From: Amycolatopsis sp. NBRC 101858
GTDB lineage: Bacteria; Actinomycetota; Actinomycetes; Mycobacteriales; Pseudonocardiaceae
Assembly (NCBI RefSeq): GCF_030269325.1
Contig: NZ_BSTD01000001.1
Location: forward strand, 2,062,681 to 2,126,680
Length of the DNA: 64,000 nucleotides
Reading direction: 5' to 3'
Position 1 is the first letter of the stretch, and each line of letters begins with the position of its first letter. The position numbers and the translations under genes are program-made. The notes beneath the pieces are model-generated. The model was not told the DNA's origin. It ran no database searches and saw only the letters and a list, made by a program, of their open reading frames with translations. Of the stretch, positions 7,597 to 17,100 are shown one piece after another.

Positions 7597-8736
7597 ATGG
7601 AGGACGTGACCGCCACCCTGAGCAAGCCCGCCCTGAAGATCGGCCCCTACCAGGTCGATCCCCCAGTGGTGCTCGCTCCGATGGCCGGCATCACCAACGT
7701 CGCCTTCCGGCAGCTGTGCGCCGAGTACGGCGCCGGCATCTACGTCTGCGAAATGATCACCGCGCGGGCCGTCGTCGAACGGCATCCCGGGACCATGCAC
7801 ATGATGACCTTCGGGGCCGACGAAAAGCCCCGGTCCATGCAGCTCTACGGCGTCGACCCGAAGACCATGGCCGAAGCCGTCCGGATCATCGTCGGTGAAG
7901 GGCTTGCCGACCACGTCGACTCCAACTTCGGCTGCCCGGTCGCGAAGGTGACGCGCAAGGGTGGCGGGGCGGCGCTGCCGTTCAAGCGGAAGCTGTTCGA
8001 AGCGATCGTCCGGGAGTCGGCGAAGGCCGCCGGTGACGTGCCGTTCACCGTCAAGTTCCGCATCGGCATCGACGACGACCACCGCACCTACCTCGACGCG
8101 GGCCGCATCGCCGAGGCCGAGGGCGCCGCCGCCGTCAGCCTGCACGCGCGCACCGCCGCGCAGCGCTACTCCGGCCAGGCCGACTGGACCAAGATCGCTG
8201 CTCTCAAGGAAGCCGTGACCAGCATCCCGGTGCTCGGCAACGGCGACATCTTCAGCGCCGCCGACGCCCTGCGCATGGTCGCCGAAACCGGCTGCGACGG
8301 CGTCGTCGTCGGACGCGGCTGCCTCGGCCGGCCGTGGCTGTTCGGCGAGCTCGAAGCCGCGTTCGCGGGCCGCCCGCTGCCGATCCCGCCGAACCTGGGC
8401 GAGGTGTCGCGCGTCCTGCGCCGCCACGCCGAGCTGCTCATCTCCCACGACGGCGAGACCAAGGCCCTGCGTGACCTGCGCAAGCACATGGCCTGGTACT
8501 TCATGAACTTCCCGGTCGGCTCCGAGCTGCGCCGCGGCTTCGCGATGGTGTCCAGCCTGACCGAGCTCGACGACCTCATCGGCCGCCTCGACCACGACGC
8601 CCCGTTCCCCGCCAACGCCGACGGCCCGCGCGGCCGTCAGGGGTCCCCGGGCAAGGTCACACTCCCGCATGGCTGGCTCGACGATCCGGACGACGACTGC
8701 GTCCCGGAGGCGGAAGACATGCACTCCGGCGGCTGA
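7597..8736 (+). CDS. dusB: tRNA-dihydrouridine synthase (DusB type)
   Basis: 379 residues. FMN-dependent TIM-barrel enzyme that reduces uridine in the tRNA D-loop. The start of the barrel (VVLAPMAGITNVAFRQLCAE), the active-site segment SNFGCPVAKVTRKGGGAAL with catalytic Cys113, and the flavin phosphate-binding NGDIF and GVVVGRGCLGRPWLF motifs are present. The start is uncertain: GTG 7606 is also possible. The last 80 bp overlap a convergent membrane-protein gene. The C-terminal Arg/Gly-rich tail is typical of actinobacterial homologues. Confidence 0.95.
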   Translation: MEDVTATLSKPALKIGPYQVDPPVVLAPMAGITNVAFRQLCAEYGAGIYVCEMITARAVVERHPGTMHMMTFGADEKPRSMQLYGVDPKTMAEAVRIIVGEGLADHVDSNFGCPVAKVTRKGGGAALPFKRKLFEAIVRESAKAAGDVPFTVKFRIGIDDDHRTYLDAGRIAEAEGAAAVSLHARTAAQRYSGQADWTKIAALKEAVTSIPVLGNGDIFSAADALRMVAETGCDGVVVGRGCLGRPWLFGELEAAFAGRPLPIPPNLGEVSRVLRRHAELLISHDGETKALRDLRKHMAWYFMNFPVGSELRRGFAMVSSLTELDDLIGRLDHDAPFPANADGPRGRQGSPGKVTLPHGWLDDPDDDCVPEAEDMHSGG

Positions 8737-9058
8737 GCTGCAGCAGGCTGAACCCGAACAGCAGCACCCCCAGCGGGACGTGCACGACGGTCACGTGCGC
8801 GATGCCCAGCACCACCTGCGCCAGCACCAGCCCGAGGAACCCGGTCGCGGAGACGATCGGCCCGGGTGAGCCGCCGCCTGGGCGCCACGCCAGGACCGCC
8901 GCGGCCACGTGCACCATCGCCACGACGAACACCGCGTACGCCGCCGCGCTGTGCAGCGAATGCCCGTACGGCGTGGTCAGCATCAGGCCGGCGGTGACCG
9001 GCGAAAGGAACACGGCCAAGGTCTGCAGGCCGATCGTGAAACGCAAGAACGTCGCCAT
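8657..9058 (-). CDS. Small four-helix membrane protein
   Basis: 133 residues from ATG 9058. Four hydrophobic helices are visible (FTIGLQTLAVFLSPVTAGLM, AAAYAVFVVAMVHVAAAVLA, TGFLGLVLAQVVLGIAHVTV, HVPLGVLLFGFSLLQL). Helices 2-4 each include His, giving a weak resemblance to b-type cytochrome-like four-helix proteins such as DUF6220 types. The arginine-rich tail is encoded within the antisense of dusB, an 80-bp convergent overlap. Function unknown. Confidence 0.65.
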   Translation of the reverse strand: MATFLRFTIGLQTLAVFLSPVTAGLMLTTPYGHSLHSAAAYAVFVVAMVHVAAAVLAWRPGGGSPGPIVSATGFLGLVLAQVVLGIAHVTVVHVPLGVLLFGFSLLQLSRRSACLPPPGRSRRPDRRASHAGV

Positions 9059-9167
9059 ACCCGTACGACGACGCGGCCACGCCGAACGTGAGGTCGTGAC
9101 ATCTGTAACCCCCCGATCGTGGCGGATCGCATCCTTGCCGGACCCCTCGCCGCGACAGGCTCTTCCC

Positions 9168-9821
9168 ATGACGAACGAAAGCGCACCCGCCTCGCTGCTC
9201 CGGACCCTCGGCATCGAAATCGCCGTCCCGCTCGGGGTCTACTACGGACTCCACTCGCTCGGTGCGAGCGACTTCACCGCGCTCGCCCTCTCCGGGGTCT
9301 TCCCGCTGGCGCGGACGCTCTTCCAGTTCGCCAAGCACCGCACCCTCAACGGGCTCGCGCTCGTCGTCCTCGTGACCAACGTCGTCGGGATGCTGCTGAC
9401 CTTCGTCTCCGGGGACGCCCGCATGATGATCGCCAAGGACTCGATCGGGAGCGGGATCACCGGGGTCGTCATCCTGATCTCCGCGTTCACCGCGCAGCCG
9501 ATCATGACGAAGGCCCTGCGCCCCTTCCTCACCCACGGCAAGGCCGACCACGAAGCCGCGTGGGAACGCCTGCAGCCGAACAACCGGTTCCGCACCGTCC
9601 TGCGCCGCGGCAGCTTCATCTGGGGTGCCGGGTTCATCCTCGAAAGCGCCGCCCGCGTGATCGGTGCCTTCACCCTGCCCGTCTCGACCATGGTGTGGCT
9701 GAGCACGGTCCTCTTCGTGGCCTCGTTCGCGGTGATCATGGTGGTCGCCGGGGCGTCCGCGAAGGAAGCCGGCGAGATGGTGGCGCGGGAAGCCGGCGCG
9801 AAGCAGCTCGTCGCCGCCTGA
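9168..9821 (+). CDS. VC0807-like integral membrane protein
   Basis: 217 residues with five to six hydrophobic helices, beginning LLRTLGIEIAVPLGVYYGLH and including GLALVVLVTNVVGMLLTFVS, GITGVVILISAFTAQPIMTK and WLSTVLFVASFAVIMVVAGA. This pattern matches the VC0807 family of intracellular-septation-like membrane proteins of unknown function. The start ATG 9168 was chosen at the beginning of the conserved region. No obvious operon partner. Confidence 0.75.
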   Translation: MTNESAPASLLRTLGIEIAVPLGVYYGLHSLGASDFTALALSGVFPLARTLFQFAKHRTLNGLALVVLVTNVVGMLLTFVSGDARMMIAKDSIGSGITGVVILISAFTAQPIMTKALRPFLTHGKADHEAAWERLQPNNRFRTVLRRGSFIWGAGFILESAARVIGAFTLPVSTMVWLSTVLFVASFAVIMVVAGASAKEAGEMVAREAGAKQLVAA

Positions 9822-9823
9822 CG

Positions 9824-10321
9824 TCAGCAGGGCCGCGCGCGGAGGAACTCGGCGTGCGGCCAGGTTCCGGTGAGGATCCGCTTGAACGCCTCGTTCTCGC
9901 TGGCGGTCACCCGGGGCATCGTCCGCTCGTCCGGGACCGCCGCGGTGATCCGCACGCCGTACGTGTCCGGCCACGGCGGGACGCCGTTGAGCAACGTCCC
10001 GCTGAACGTGCACCCGGCCCAGGCGGCACCGCCGGCGCGACCGGCGCTGTTGACCCGGTTCGCGTCCTCACCGTCGAGCCCCACCCAGACCCCGATGGTC
10101 GACGTCTGGTCCGTGTCCAGGTGGATCGGCAGGATGACCCGGATGGCCGCCCCGAAGCCGTCGGCGACGAGGAACGAGTCCGAGTGGAACCGCAGCGCCT
10201 TCCTGCGCTCGCGCTTGGTGAGCTCGGCGAGCGGGTCGGGCCAGACGTAGTTCCACGCCAGGTGACCGGGATCGAGCCGCTGACCGCAGCAGGAGCAGGT
10301 CGGGCCAGCCTGGGGACGCAT
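9824..10321 (-). CDS. DUF2199-like protein with a Cys-x-x-Cys motif
   Basis: 165 residues. The N-terminus (PTCSCCGQRL) holds a CxCC cluster, followed by a segment with a central YVWPDPLAELTKRERRKALR and a C-terminal DTYGVRITAAVPDERTMPRV. This resembles DUF2199, uncharacterised proteins with an N-terminal zinc-ribbon-like Cys pair. Two overlapping starts exist (GTG 10327 and ATG 10321); ATG is preferred. It stops 3 bp from the convergent VC0807-like gene. Confidence 0.7.
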   Translation of the reverse strand: MRPQAGPTCSCCGQRLDPGHLAWNYVWPDPLAELTKRERRKALRFHSDSFLVADGFGAAIRVILPIHLDTDQTSTIGVWVGLDGEDANRVNSAGRAGGAAWAGCTFSGTLLNGVPPWPDTYGVRITAAVPDERTMPRVTASENEAFKRILTGTWPHAEFLRARPC

Positions 10322-10398
10322 CCTCACCCCGCGGACCTTATCCGGCGGCGAACCGGACCACAGCCGGGTTTCGCCGCTTGACCAGCACGAACACAGCG

Positions 10399-10420
10399 TG
10401 TACAGGTGTGTACATGTACA
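10399..10420. promoter_or_regulatory. TGTACA repeats: probable GntR operator at its own start codon
   Basis: TGTACA occurs at 10399-10404 and again inside the perfect palindrome TGTACATGTACA at 10409-10420, which contains the ATG of the GntR gene. Palindromes of this kind are common GntR-family (HutC-like) sites, so autoregulation of the operon is inferred. Confidence 0.55.
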
Positions 10421-11106
10421 GCAAACGGCAGCAGCTCGTCGGCGACCTCTCCGACCTGATCCGGTCGGGGCGCCTCGCCCACGGTGAGCGTCTCCCGGGC
10501 GAGAACCAGCTCGCCGAGCAGTACCAGGTCAGCCGCGGGACCGTCCGCAGCGCCCTCTCCGAGCTCCAGCAGCTCGAACTGATCTCCACCCAGGCCGGGG
10601 TCGGGTCGTTCGTCACCTTCGACGGCGTCCAGCTCGACCAGCGGCTCGGCTGGGCCCGCGCCCTCGCCGACGCCGGGGCGCCCGTCAGCACGCGGCTCCT
10701 CGGCATCGAGACCGTCGAAGACCGGGCCCTCGAAGAAGAGTTCGGCGAGAAGACCTACGTCGCCGTGCGGCGGCTGCGGCTGGAGCACGACCGCGGCGTC
10801 TCGCTGGAGACCGCCACCGTCTCCGCCGACGGCGTGCTCGCCGACCTCCCCGAGACCGGCCTGCGGGACGGCTCCCTCACGAAGACCCTCGAGGCCGCCG
10901 GCCGGATCTCCGTCGGCGGCGACCAGTGGATCAGCACCCAGCGCCTCGACGCCGGCGACGCCGAGCTCCTCGGCCGCGGCGTCGGCGAGCTCTTCCTCCG
11001 CGCCGAACGCACCTCGGTCGACGCCGAAGGCCGGCTCGTCGAGCGGGTGGTCAGCCTGCTGGACCCGGACCGGTTCCAGTTCCACCTCACCTTCGGACAC
11101 CGGTGA
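10414..11106 (+). CDS. GntR/HutC family transcriptional regulator
   Basis: 230 residues. The N-terminal winged HTH is clear (DLSDLIRSGRLAHGERLPGE, NQLAEQYQVSRGTVRSALSE, QLELISTQAGVGSFVTFDG). The rest is a UTRA-type ligand-binding domain (RRLRLEHDRGVSLETATVSA and the C-terminal LDPDRFQFHLTF). HutC-type regulators usually respond to a catabolite of the pathway they control. The gene heads an operon whose next start overlaps its stop by 4 bp, so the neighbouring ADP-ribosylglycohydrolase, permease and hydrolase are likely targets. Confidence 0.9.
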   Translation: MYSKRQQLVGDLSDLIRSGRLAHGERLPGENQLAEQYQVSRGTVRSALSELQQLELISTQAGVGSFVTFDGVQLDQRLGWARALADAGAPVSTRLLGIETVEDRALEEEFGEKTYVAVRRLRLEHDRGVSLETATVSADGVLADLPETGLRDGSLTKTLEAAGRISVGGDQWISTQRLDAGDAELLGRGVGELFLRAERTSVDAEGRLVERVVSLLDPDRFQFHLTFGHR

Positions 11107-12122
11107 ACGCGCGGGACCGGGCGCTCGGCGCGTTCACCGGGCTCGCCGTCGGCGACGCGCTCGGCATGCCGACGCAGTCCATGTCCCGCGCCGCCATCGC
11201 CGCGGCCTACGGGCCGGTCACCGGCCTGCTCAGCGCCGTCGCCGAGCAGCCGGTCGCGCCGTCGATGCCCGCCGGGTCGGTCACCGACGACACCGAGCAG
11301 GCCGTCCTGCTCGCTCGTCTCCTCATCGACGGCCGCGGCACCGTCGAGCCGCACGTCTTCGCCGACGCCCTGCTCATCTGGGAGGCGGACATGATCCGCC
11401 GCGGCTCCGCGGACCTCCTCGGGCCGTCGACGAAACGCGCGCTCTCGCAGCTCCAGAACGGCGTTCCCGCCGAAGAGGCCGGCCGCACCGGGACGACCAA
11501 CGGCGCCGCCATGCGCGTCACGCCGGTCGGCATCGCGACCCCCTCCGAAGACCTCCACGCGCTGGTCGACGCGGTCGCCGCGACCGCGCGCGTCACGCAC
11601 AACACCAGCCTCGGCATCGCGTCCGCCGCCGCGGTCGCGGCCACCGTGTCCGCCGGGGTCGAGGGCGCGAGCCTGTCCGAAGCGCTCGACGCCGGCGAGC
11701 GCGCGGCCGTCGTCGGCGGGGAACGCGGGCACTGGGCGGCCGGCGGGGAGATCGCCGCCCGGATCGGCTGGGCCCGCGGCTGGGTGCGGGGCATGGCGCC
11801 GGCCGCCGTCGCCGACGCGGTCGCCCGCGTGATCGGCACGTCGGTCGCGTCGCAGGAGTCCGTCGTGGCGGCGTTCGCGCTGGCCGAGGCCATGGGCGAC
11901 GACCCGCCGGCGGCGCTGCGCCTGGCCGCCGGGCTCGGCGGCGACACCGACACCGTCGCGGCGATCTGCGGGGCGATGCTCGGCGCCGCGCACGGTGTGG
12001 GTGCGTTCCGGCCCGATGTCGTCGAGACTGTGCTCTCGGTGAACCGTCTCGAATTCGGGCCGCTCGTCGACGAGCTGCTCGCCCTCCGGCGGCGGACCGG
12101 GAAGCGTCACACCACCTACTGA
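11103..12122 (+). CDS. ADP-ribosylglycohydrolase (DraG/ARH-like) family protein
   Basis: 339 residues. Two metal-binding regions of the family are seen: the N-terminal GLAVGDALGMPTQSM with SVTDDTEQ, and the C-terminal GLGGDTDTVAAICGAMLGAA, together supplying the acidic residues that bind the binuclear Mg/Mn site. The family removes ADP-ribose from proteins or nucleosides, or hydrolyses related N-glycosides. The start GTG 11103 overlaps the gntR stop. The neighbouring nucleobase permease and isochorismatase-like gene suggest a role in catabolism of a nucleoside-like compound rather than protein de-modification; that is inference. Confidence 0.9.
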   Translation: MNARDRALGAFTGLAVGDALGMPTQSMSRAAIAAAYGPVTGLLSAVAEQPVAPSMPAGSVTDDTEQAVLLARLLIDGRGTVEPHVFADALLIWEADMIRRGSADLLGPSTKRALSQLQNGVPAEEAGRTGTTNGAAMRVTPVGIATPSEDLHALVDAVAATARVTHNTSLGIASAAAVAATVSAGVEGASLSEALDAGERAAVVGGERGHWAAGGEIAARIGWARGWVRGMAPAAVADAVARVIGTSVASQESVVAAFALAEAMGDDPPAALRLAAGLGGDTDTVAAICGAMLGAAHGVGAFRPDVVETVLSVNRLEFGPLVDELLALRRRTGKRHTTY

Positions 12123-12136
12123 CCAGGGGGCGGGCC

Positions 12137-13576
12137 ATGACCGAAGCGGGCACGCGGAAGCTCCAGGTGGAGACCAACGGCCTCGACGTCATCGACGACG
12201 CCGAACGCCGCGGCAGGCCACGCCAGCTGTTCTGGCCGTGGTTCGGCGCGAACGTGTCGGTGCTGGGGCTCAGCTACGGCTCGTTCACCCTCGGCTTCGG
12301 CATCTCGTTCTGGCAGGCACTGGTCGCCGGCGTCGTCGGCATCCTGTTCTCGTTCCTGCTGTGCGGGTTCATCGCGATCGCGGGCAAGCGCGGGTCGGCG
12401 CCGACGATGCTGCTCTCGCGCGCGGCCTTCGGCGTCCGGGGCAACCGGCTGCCGTCGGCGATCTCGTGGCTGCTCACGGTCGGCTGGGAAACCGTGCTCA
12501 CGGCGCTGGCGACGCTCGCGACGTCGACCGTCTTCGAACGGCTCGGCTGGGGCGGCGGGACCCCGACGAAGGTGATCGCGCTGGTCGTGGTCGCCGCGCT
12601 GACCGTCGCCGCCGGTGTCCTCGGCTTCGACGCGATCATGAAGCTGCAGACGTGGATCACCTGGATCACCGGCGTGCTCACGGTCGTCTACGTGATCCTG
12701 GTCGCCGGGGACGTGCACTGGGACGCCGTCAGCGCGCTGCCGTCCGGCTCGGCGCAGCAGTGGGTCGGCGCGCTGGTGTTCCTGATGACCGGCTTCGGCC
12801 TCGGCTGGGTCAACGCGGCCGCGGACTACTCGCGCTACCTGCCGCGGTCGTCGTCGAGCCGCGGGGTGGTCGGCTGGACGACGTTCGGCGCGTCGGTGGC
12901 GCCGCTGGTGCTGCTGGTGTTCGGGCTGCTGCTGGCCGGCTCGTCGACCGAGCTGAACGGCGCCATCGCCAAGGATCCGATCGGCGCGCTCACGACGCTG
13001 CTGCCGCTGTGGTTCCTGGTCCCGTTCGCGCTGGTCGCGGTGCTCGGCCTGGTCGGCGGCGCGGTGCTGGACATCTACTCGTCGGGGCTGGCGCTGCTGT
13101 CGGCCGGGCTGCGCGTGCGGCGGCCGGTGGCGGCGTTCGTCGACGGCGTGCTCATGGTGGCGGGCACGATCTACATCGTGTTCTTCGGCGGCGAGTTCCT
13201 CGGCCAGTTCCAGGGTTTCCTGGTGACGCTGGGCGTGCCGGTGGCGGCGTGGTGCGGGGTGATGCTCGCGGACGTCCTGCTGCGCCGGTGTGACTACGCC
13301 GAGCCGGACCTGTTCGACCCGGCGGGCCGCTACGGCGACGTCCGGTTCGGGCCGATCGCACTGGTGCTGGTGGCGACGGCGCTCGGCTGGGGCCTGGTCA
13401 CGAACACCGCGGCCGGCTGGCTGCAGTGGCAGGGCTACCTCCTCGAACCGTTCGGCCTCGGCGGGCGCGGCGGCTCCTGGGCGTATGCGAACCTCGGCGT
13501 CCTGGTGGCGCTGGTCCTCGGCTTCGTCGTCACTTTGCTTGCGCGGCACCGCGTCCGCGCGCAGGAGACGGCGTGA
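12137..13576 (+). CDS. NCS1-type nucleobase:cation symporter (CodB-like permease)
   Basis: 479 residues and about 12 hydrophobic helices. The family signature is evident in the N-terminal WPWFGANVSVLGLSYGSFTL, GISFWQALVAGVVGILFSFL, and GKRGSAPTMLLSRAAFGVRG. NCS1 proteins import purines, pyrimidines, hydantoins or vitamins (for example cytosine, allantoin) with sodium or protons. The start ATG 12137 lies 14 bp after the previous stop; the next gene overlaps by 4 bp. The substrate is not predictable. Confidence 0.9.
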   Translation: MTEAGTRKLQVETNGLDVIDDAERRGRPRQLFWPWFGANVSVLGLSYGSFTLGFGISFWQALVAGVVGILFSFLLCGFIAIAGKRGSAPTMLLSRAAFGVRGNRLPSAISWLLTVGWETVLTALATLATSTVFERLGWGGGTPTKVIALVVVAALTVAAGVLGFDAIMKLQTWITWITGVLTVVYVILVAGDVHWDAVSALPSGSAQQWVGALVFLMTGFGLGWVNAAADYSRYLPRSSSSRGVVGWTTFGASVAPLVLLVFGLLLAGSSTELNGAIAKDPIGALTTLLPLWFLVPFALVAVLGLVGGAVLDIYSSGLALLSAGLRVRRPVAAFVDGVLMVAGTIYIVFFGGEFLGQFQGFLVTLGVPVAAWCGVMLADVLLRRCDYAEPDLFDPAGRYGDVRFGPIALVLVATALGWGLVTNTAAGWLQWQGYLLEPFGLGGRGGSWAYANLGVLVALVLGFVVTLLARHRVRAQETA

Positions 13577-14100
13577 GGTCGGTCCTGGCGGTCATCGACC
13601 TGCAGAACGTGTTCGCCACCCCGGCGAGCGAGTGGTTCACCCCGCGCTTCGCCGAGGTGCTGCCGGCGATCCACCGCCTGGTGACGGCGTTCGGCAACGA
13701 CGTCGTCTTCACCCGGTTCGTCGCGCCGGCGCGCCCGGAAGGGGCGTGGAAGCAGTACTACGAGCAGTGGCCGTTCGCGCTGCGGCCGCCGGATGACCAG
13801 CTGTACCGGGTGATCCCCGAGTTCGACCCGCCGTCCACAGTGGACGCGACGACGTTCGGCAAGTGGACCCCGCGGCTGGCGACGCGCGTGGGCGGCGCCC
13901 GGCTGGTGCTGGCGGGGGTGTCGACGGACTGCTGCGTGCTGTCGACGGCGCTGGCCGCGGCGGACGCGGGCGTGTCGGTGACGGTGGTGTCCGACGCGTG
14001 CGCGGGCGTGGACGACGAGAGCCACGCGAAGGCACTGGACCTCATGCGGCTGTACGGGCCGCTGGTGAAGGTGGCCACGACGGACGAGGTGCTGGGCTAG
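13573..14100 (+). CDS. Isochorismatase-like cysteine hydrolase
   Basis: 175 residues. The catalytic triad of the superfamily is visible: Asp in AVIDLQNVF, Lys in TTFGKWTP, and Cys in LAGVSTDCCVLSTALAA. Members hydrolyse amides such as nicotinamide, ureidoacrylate or biuret, or isochorismate ethers. The start GTG 13573 overlaps the permease stop. As part of the GntR operon it could open a ring or remove an amide from the imported compound. It ends 10 bp before the NACHT gene. Codons for TVD are again ACA GTG GAC. Confidence 0.9.
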   Translation: MRSVLAVIDLQNVFATPASEWFTPRFAEVLPAIHRLVTAFGNDVVFTRFVAPARPEGAWKQYYEQWPFALRPPDDQLYRVIPEFDPPSTVDATTFGKWTPRLATRVGGARLVLAGVSTDCCVLSTALAAADAGVSVTVVSDACAGVDDESHAKALDLMRLYGPLVKVATTDEVLG

Positions 14101-14103
14101 GCT
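14098..14103 (+). promoter_or_regulatory. -10-like box TAGGCT 7 nt before the NACHT start
   Basis: TAGGCT overlaps the stop of the isochorismatase-like gene and sits 7 nt before GTG 14111, with no ribosome-binding site between. It suggests that the NACHT gene can be transcribed on its own as a leaderless mRNA. Confidence 0.35.
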
Positions 14104-14110
14104 CGCCTCG

Positions 14111-17100
14111 GTGAGCCTCGAAGCCTCGGCCATCGCGTTGACGACCGCGGTGGTCAAGGCCGCCGCGAAGCTCTGGCTCGGCGACCGCCCGATCGCGGCC
14201 GACGCCTCGGCCAAGGTGTTCGACCTGCTGGAGAAGCAGGTCACGGGGCTCAACGACCGCCGCAAGCTCCGGCTGCTGTTCACGAACCTCGAGTCCCGCG
14301 TCGCCGACCGCCTGCTGCCGTTCCTCGACGTCGAGTTCCGCGCGCTGCCGGAGAACGAGCGGACCGCGGCGGTGGAGGCGGCCCGCGAGACGTTCGACCG
14401 GGCGGCCCTGACCGACGACGACCTGTTCGCCACCGACCTCGACGCGGCGTTCCTGTACCGCTCCCTCCTCCGGACGGTCCCCGGCGCCACGTCCCTGCTG
14501 TCGGCCGACGCGACGGAGCTGTACCGGCGGGTGCTCCGGGAGTGCTGCGCGTACCTGGTGCAGGTGACGAGCACATTGCCCCGCTTCCAGCCGGGCGCAC
14601 TGGTCGAGGTGCTCCGCCGGGAGACGGAGATCCTGGAGACGGTCCGGAACGTCCTGGCGGCGCTCCCGGAACGCCGCCACCCGGACGACTTCGCGGCGGA
14701 CTTCCGCCGCCAGGTCGTGACGGCGCTGGACCGGATGGCGCTGTTCGGCGCGGGCTTGACCGACGCGACCCGGCTGTACCCGCTGTCGGTCGCGTACCTG
14801 AGCCTGAGCGTCAGCGCCGACGACGACGGTCCGCCCGCCGACCGGATCGAGCACGTGCTGCCCCGCACCCGGCGGATCCTGCTGCGCGGCGAGGCGGGCT
14901 CCGGCAAGACGACGATGCTGCAGTGGCTGGCCGTGCAGTGCGCGAGCCGGCAGCTGCAGGACGTCGACGGCTGGGCCGACCTGGAGCCGTTCCTGGTGCG
15001 GCTGCGGCGGTTCAGCCGGTCGCCGCTGCCCACGCCGGAACGCTTCCTCGACGAGGTCGGCAGGCACATCGCCGACGAGATGCCGGCCGGCTGGGTGCAC
15101 AAGCGACTGCGCAAGGGGTGGGCTGTCGTCCTCGTCGACGGAATCGACGAGCTGCCCGACGAGCGCCGCCGCGAGGTGCGCGGCTGGCTCCGGGAACTCG
15201 TCGGCGCGTTCCCGAAGGCCCGGTTCGTCGTCACCACCCGCCCGGCCGCAGTGGCCCCCGGCTGGCTGCGCGGCGAAGGGTTCACCGAGGTCCGCCTCCA
15301 GCCGATGACCCCGCGCGACGTCCGCACGTTCGTCAAGCGCTGGCACGCGGCGGTGCCGGCGCTCGAAGACCGCGGGGACGCGTTGATCGCGGCCATCGGC
15401 GCCCGGAGCGCGTTGCGGCGGCTCGCCGAGAACCCGCTGATGTGCGCGTTGCTCTGCGCCCTGCACCAGGAGGGCAACGGACGCCTGCCCGACAACCGCA
15501 TGGAGCTCTACGACGTCGCGCTGCGCATGCTGCTCGACAGCCGGGACGTCGAGCGCCGGATCGAAGCCACCGTGCGGCTTTCGCTGACCGAAAAGCTCGT
15601 GCTGCTGCGAAGCCTGGCTTACTGGCTGGTCCGCAACGGCCACACGGACGTCCCGGTGTCGGACGCCGAAGCCCGCGTCGCGGCGAAGCTGCGCTCGATG
15701 GGCCAGATCGATGTCACGCCGCACACGGTGTTCCGCCACCTCGTGGACCGCGGCGGCGTGCTGCGCGAACCGGTCCCGGGCCGGATCGACTTCGTGCACC
15801 GGACGTTCCAGGAGTACCTGGCGGCTCAGGCGGCGGTCGAAGAGGACGACATCGGCATCCTGACGGCGAACGCCCACCTGGACGAGTGGCGCGAAGTGGT
15901 GGTCCTGGCGGCGGGGCACGCGCATCCGGCGCAGCGCGAACGCCTGCTGGACGGGATTCTCCGCTGGGACGCGGACGAGCAGGAGCGGCTGAAGCTCGAC
16001 CTGGTGGCGTTGGCGTGCTTGGAGACGTCGCCGGTGTTGAGCGAGCGGCTGCGGAACGAGATCGAGGACCGGGCGAGCACCCTGATCCCGCCGTCGACCT
16101 TCAAGGAGGCGGAGGCGCTGGCGGCGGCAGGCGAGTTCGTCCTCGACCTCCTGGCCGACAGTGCACCCGAGACCCCCGCGGCGGTGGCCACGACCGTCCG
16201 CGCGATCGCGTTGATCGGCGGCCCGGGCGCGCTGGAGCTGCTGACCCGCTACCACCGGTCCGAGGAGAAGGCGGTGGTGGACGAGCTGGTCAAAGCCCGG
16301 AAGAGGTTCGATCCGGCCGAGTTCGCCGAACGCGTGCTGGCCGGCTTGCCGATCGAGCACCTGTGGATCGACGATCCGGCGGACCTGGCCGGCCTCGAGC
16401 ACCTGAGCCACCTCGAATACCTCAACTGCCTTTTCGACGAAGTTCACGGCGATCTAAGCTTCGTCCGGGATCTCCCTCGGCTGAAAAGCCTCGACGTCAC
16501 CGACCCGGGCGAGTTCGACCTACGGCCGCTCATCGGCACCTCGTTGGAACACATCACCTTGACGGGCAGCATGTCCACCACCTCGACGGACCTCGGACCA
16601 CTCGCCGGGATCCCCGCTCTGCGCACGATCGAGGTCGTGCTGAAGACGCACGGGTGGTCGCGGCTGGCCGAACTGCCGAACCTGAAGAGACTCAAGCTGA
16701 GCTACCTCGAGCTCGACCAGCTCGCCGAGCTCGCTCCCTTGCGCCTGGTGCCCGAACTGACCTTGAACCAGGTCTTCGGCATCGAAGACCTCAGCCGTCT
16801 GTCCTTTTTGCACAATCCGCGTAGCCTTCGCTTCGAAAACTGCCCGCTTCTACGGGACGTGCAGGTCCTCGCCGGCTGGTCCCGCAGCCTGACCGAGCTC
16901 AGTTTCGTCAACTGTCCCGAGGTCGACCTCACCGTGCTTCCGTCGCTGACCTCGTTGCTTCGCCTGCAACTCCTCTCCTCATCGTTGCCGGACCTCCGGC
17001 TCCTGTCGGGTCTCAAGGCATTGCGGTTACTGGCTTTGCTGGCACCCGGCGAGATCGACCTGACCCCACTGGCTGGCCAGACCGACCTCCTCGTGATCGT

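Noticed and set aside
14042..16447. 801-residue antisense ORF opposite the NACHT gene
   Set aside because: Shadow reading in GC-rich DNA: Arg/Gln/Val-rich composition without a domain, while the sense strand has intact NACHT motifs.
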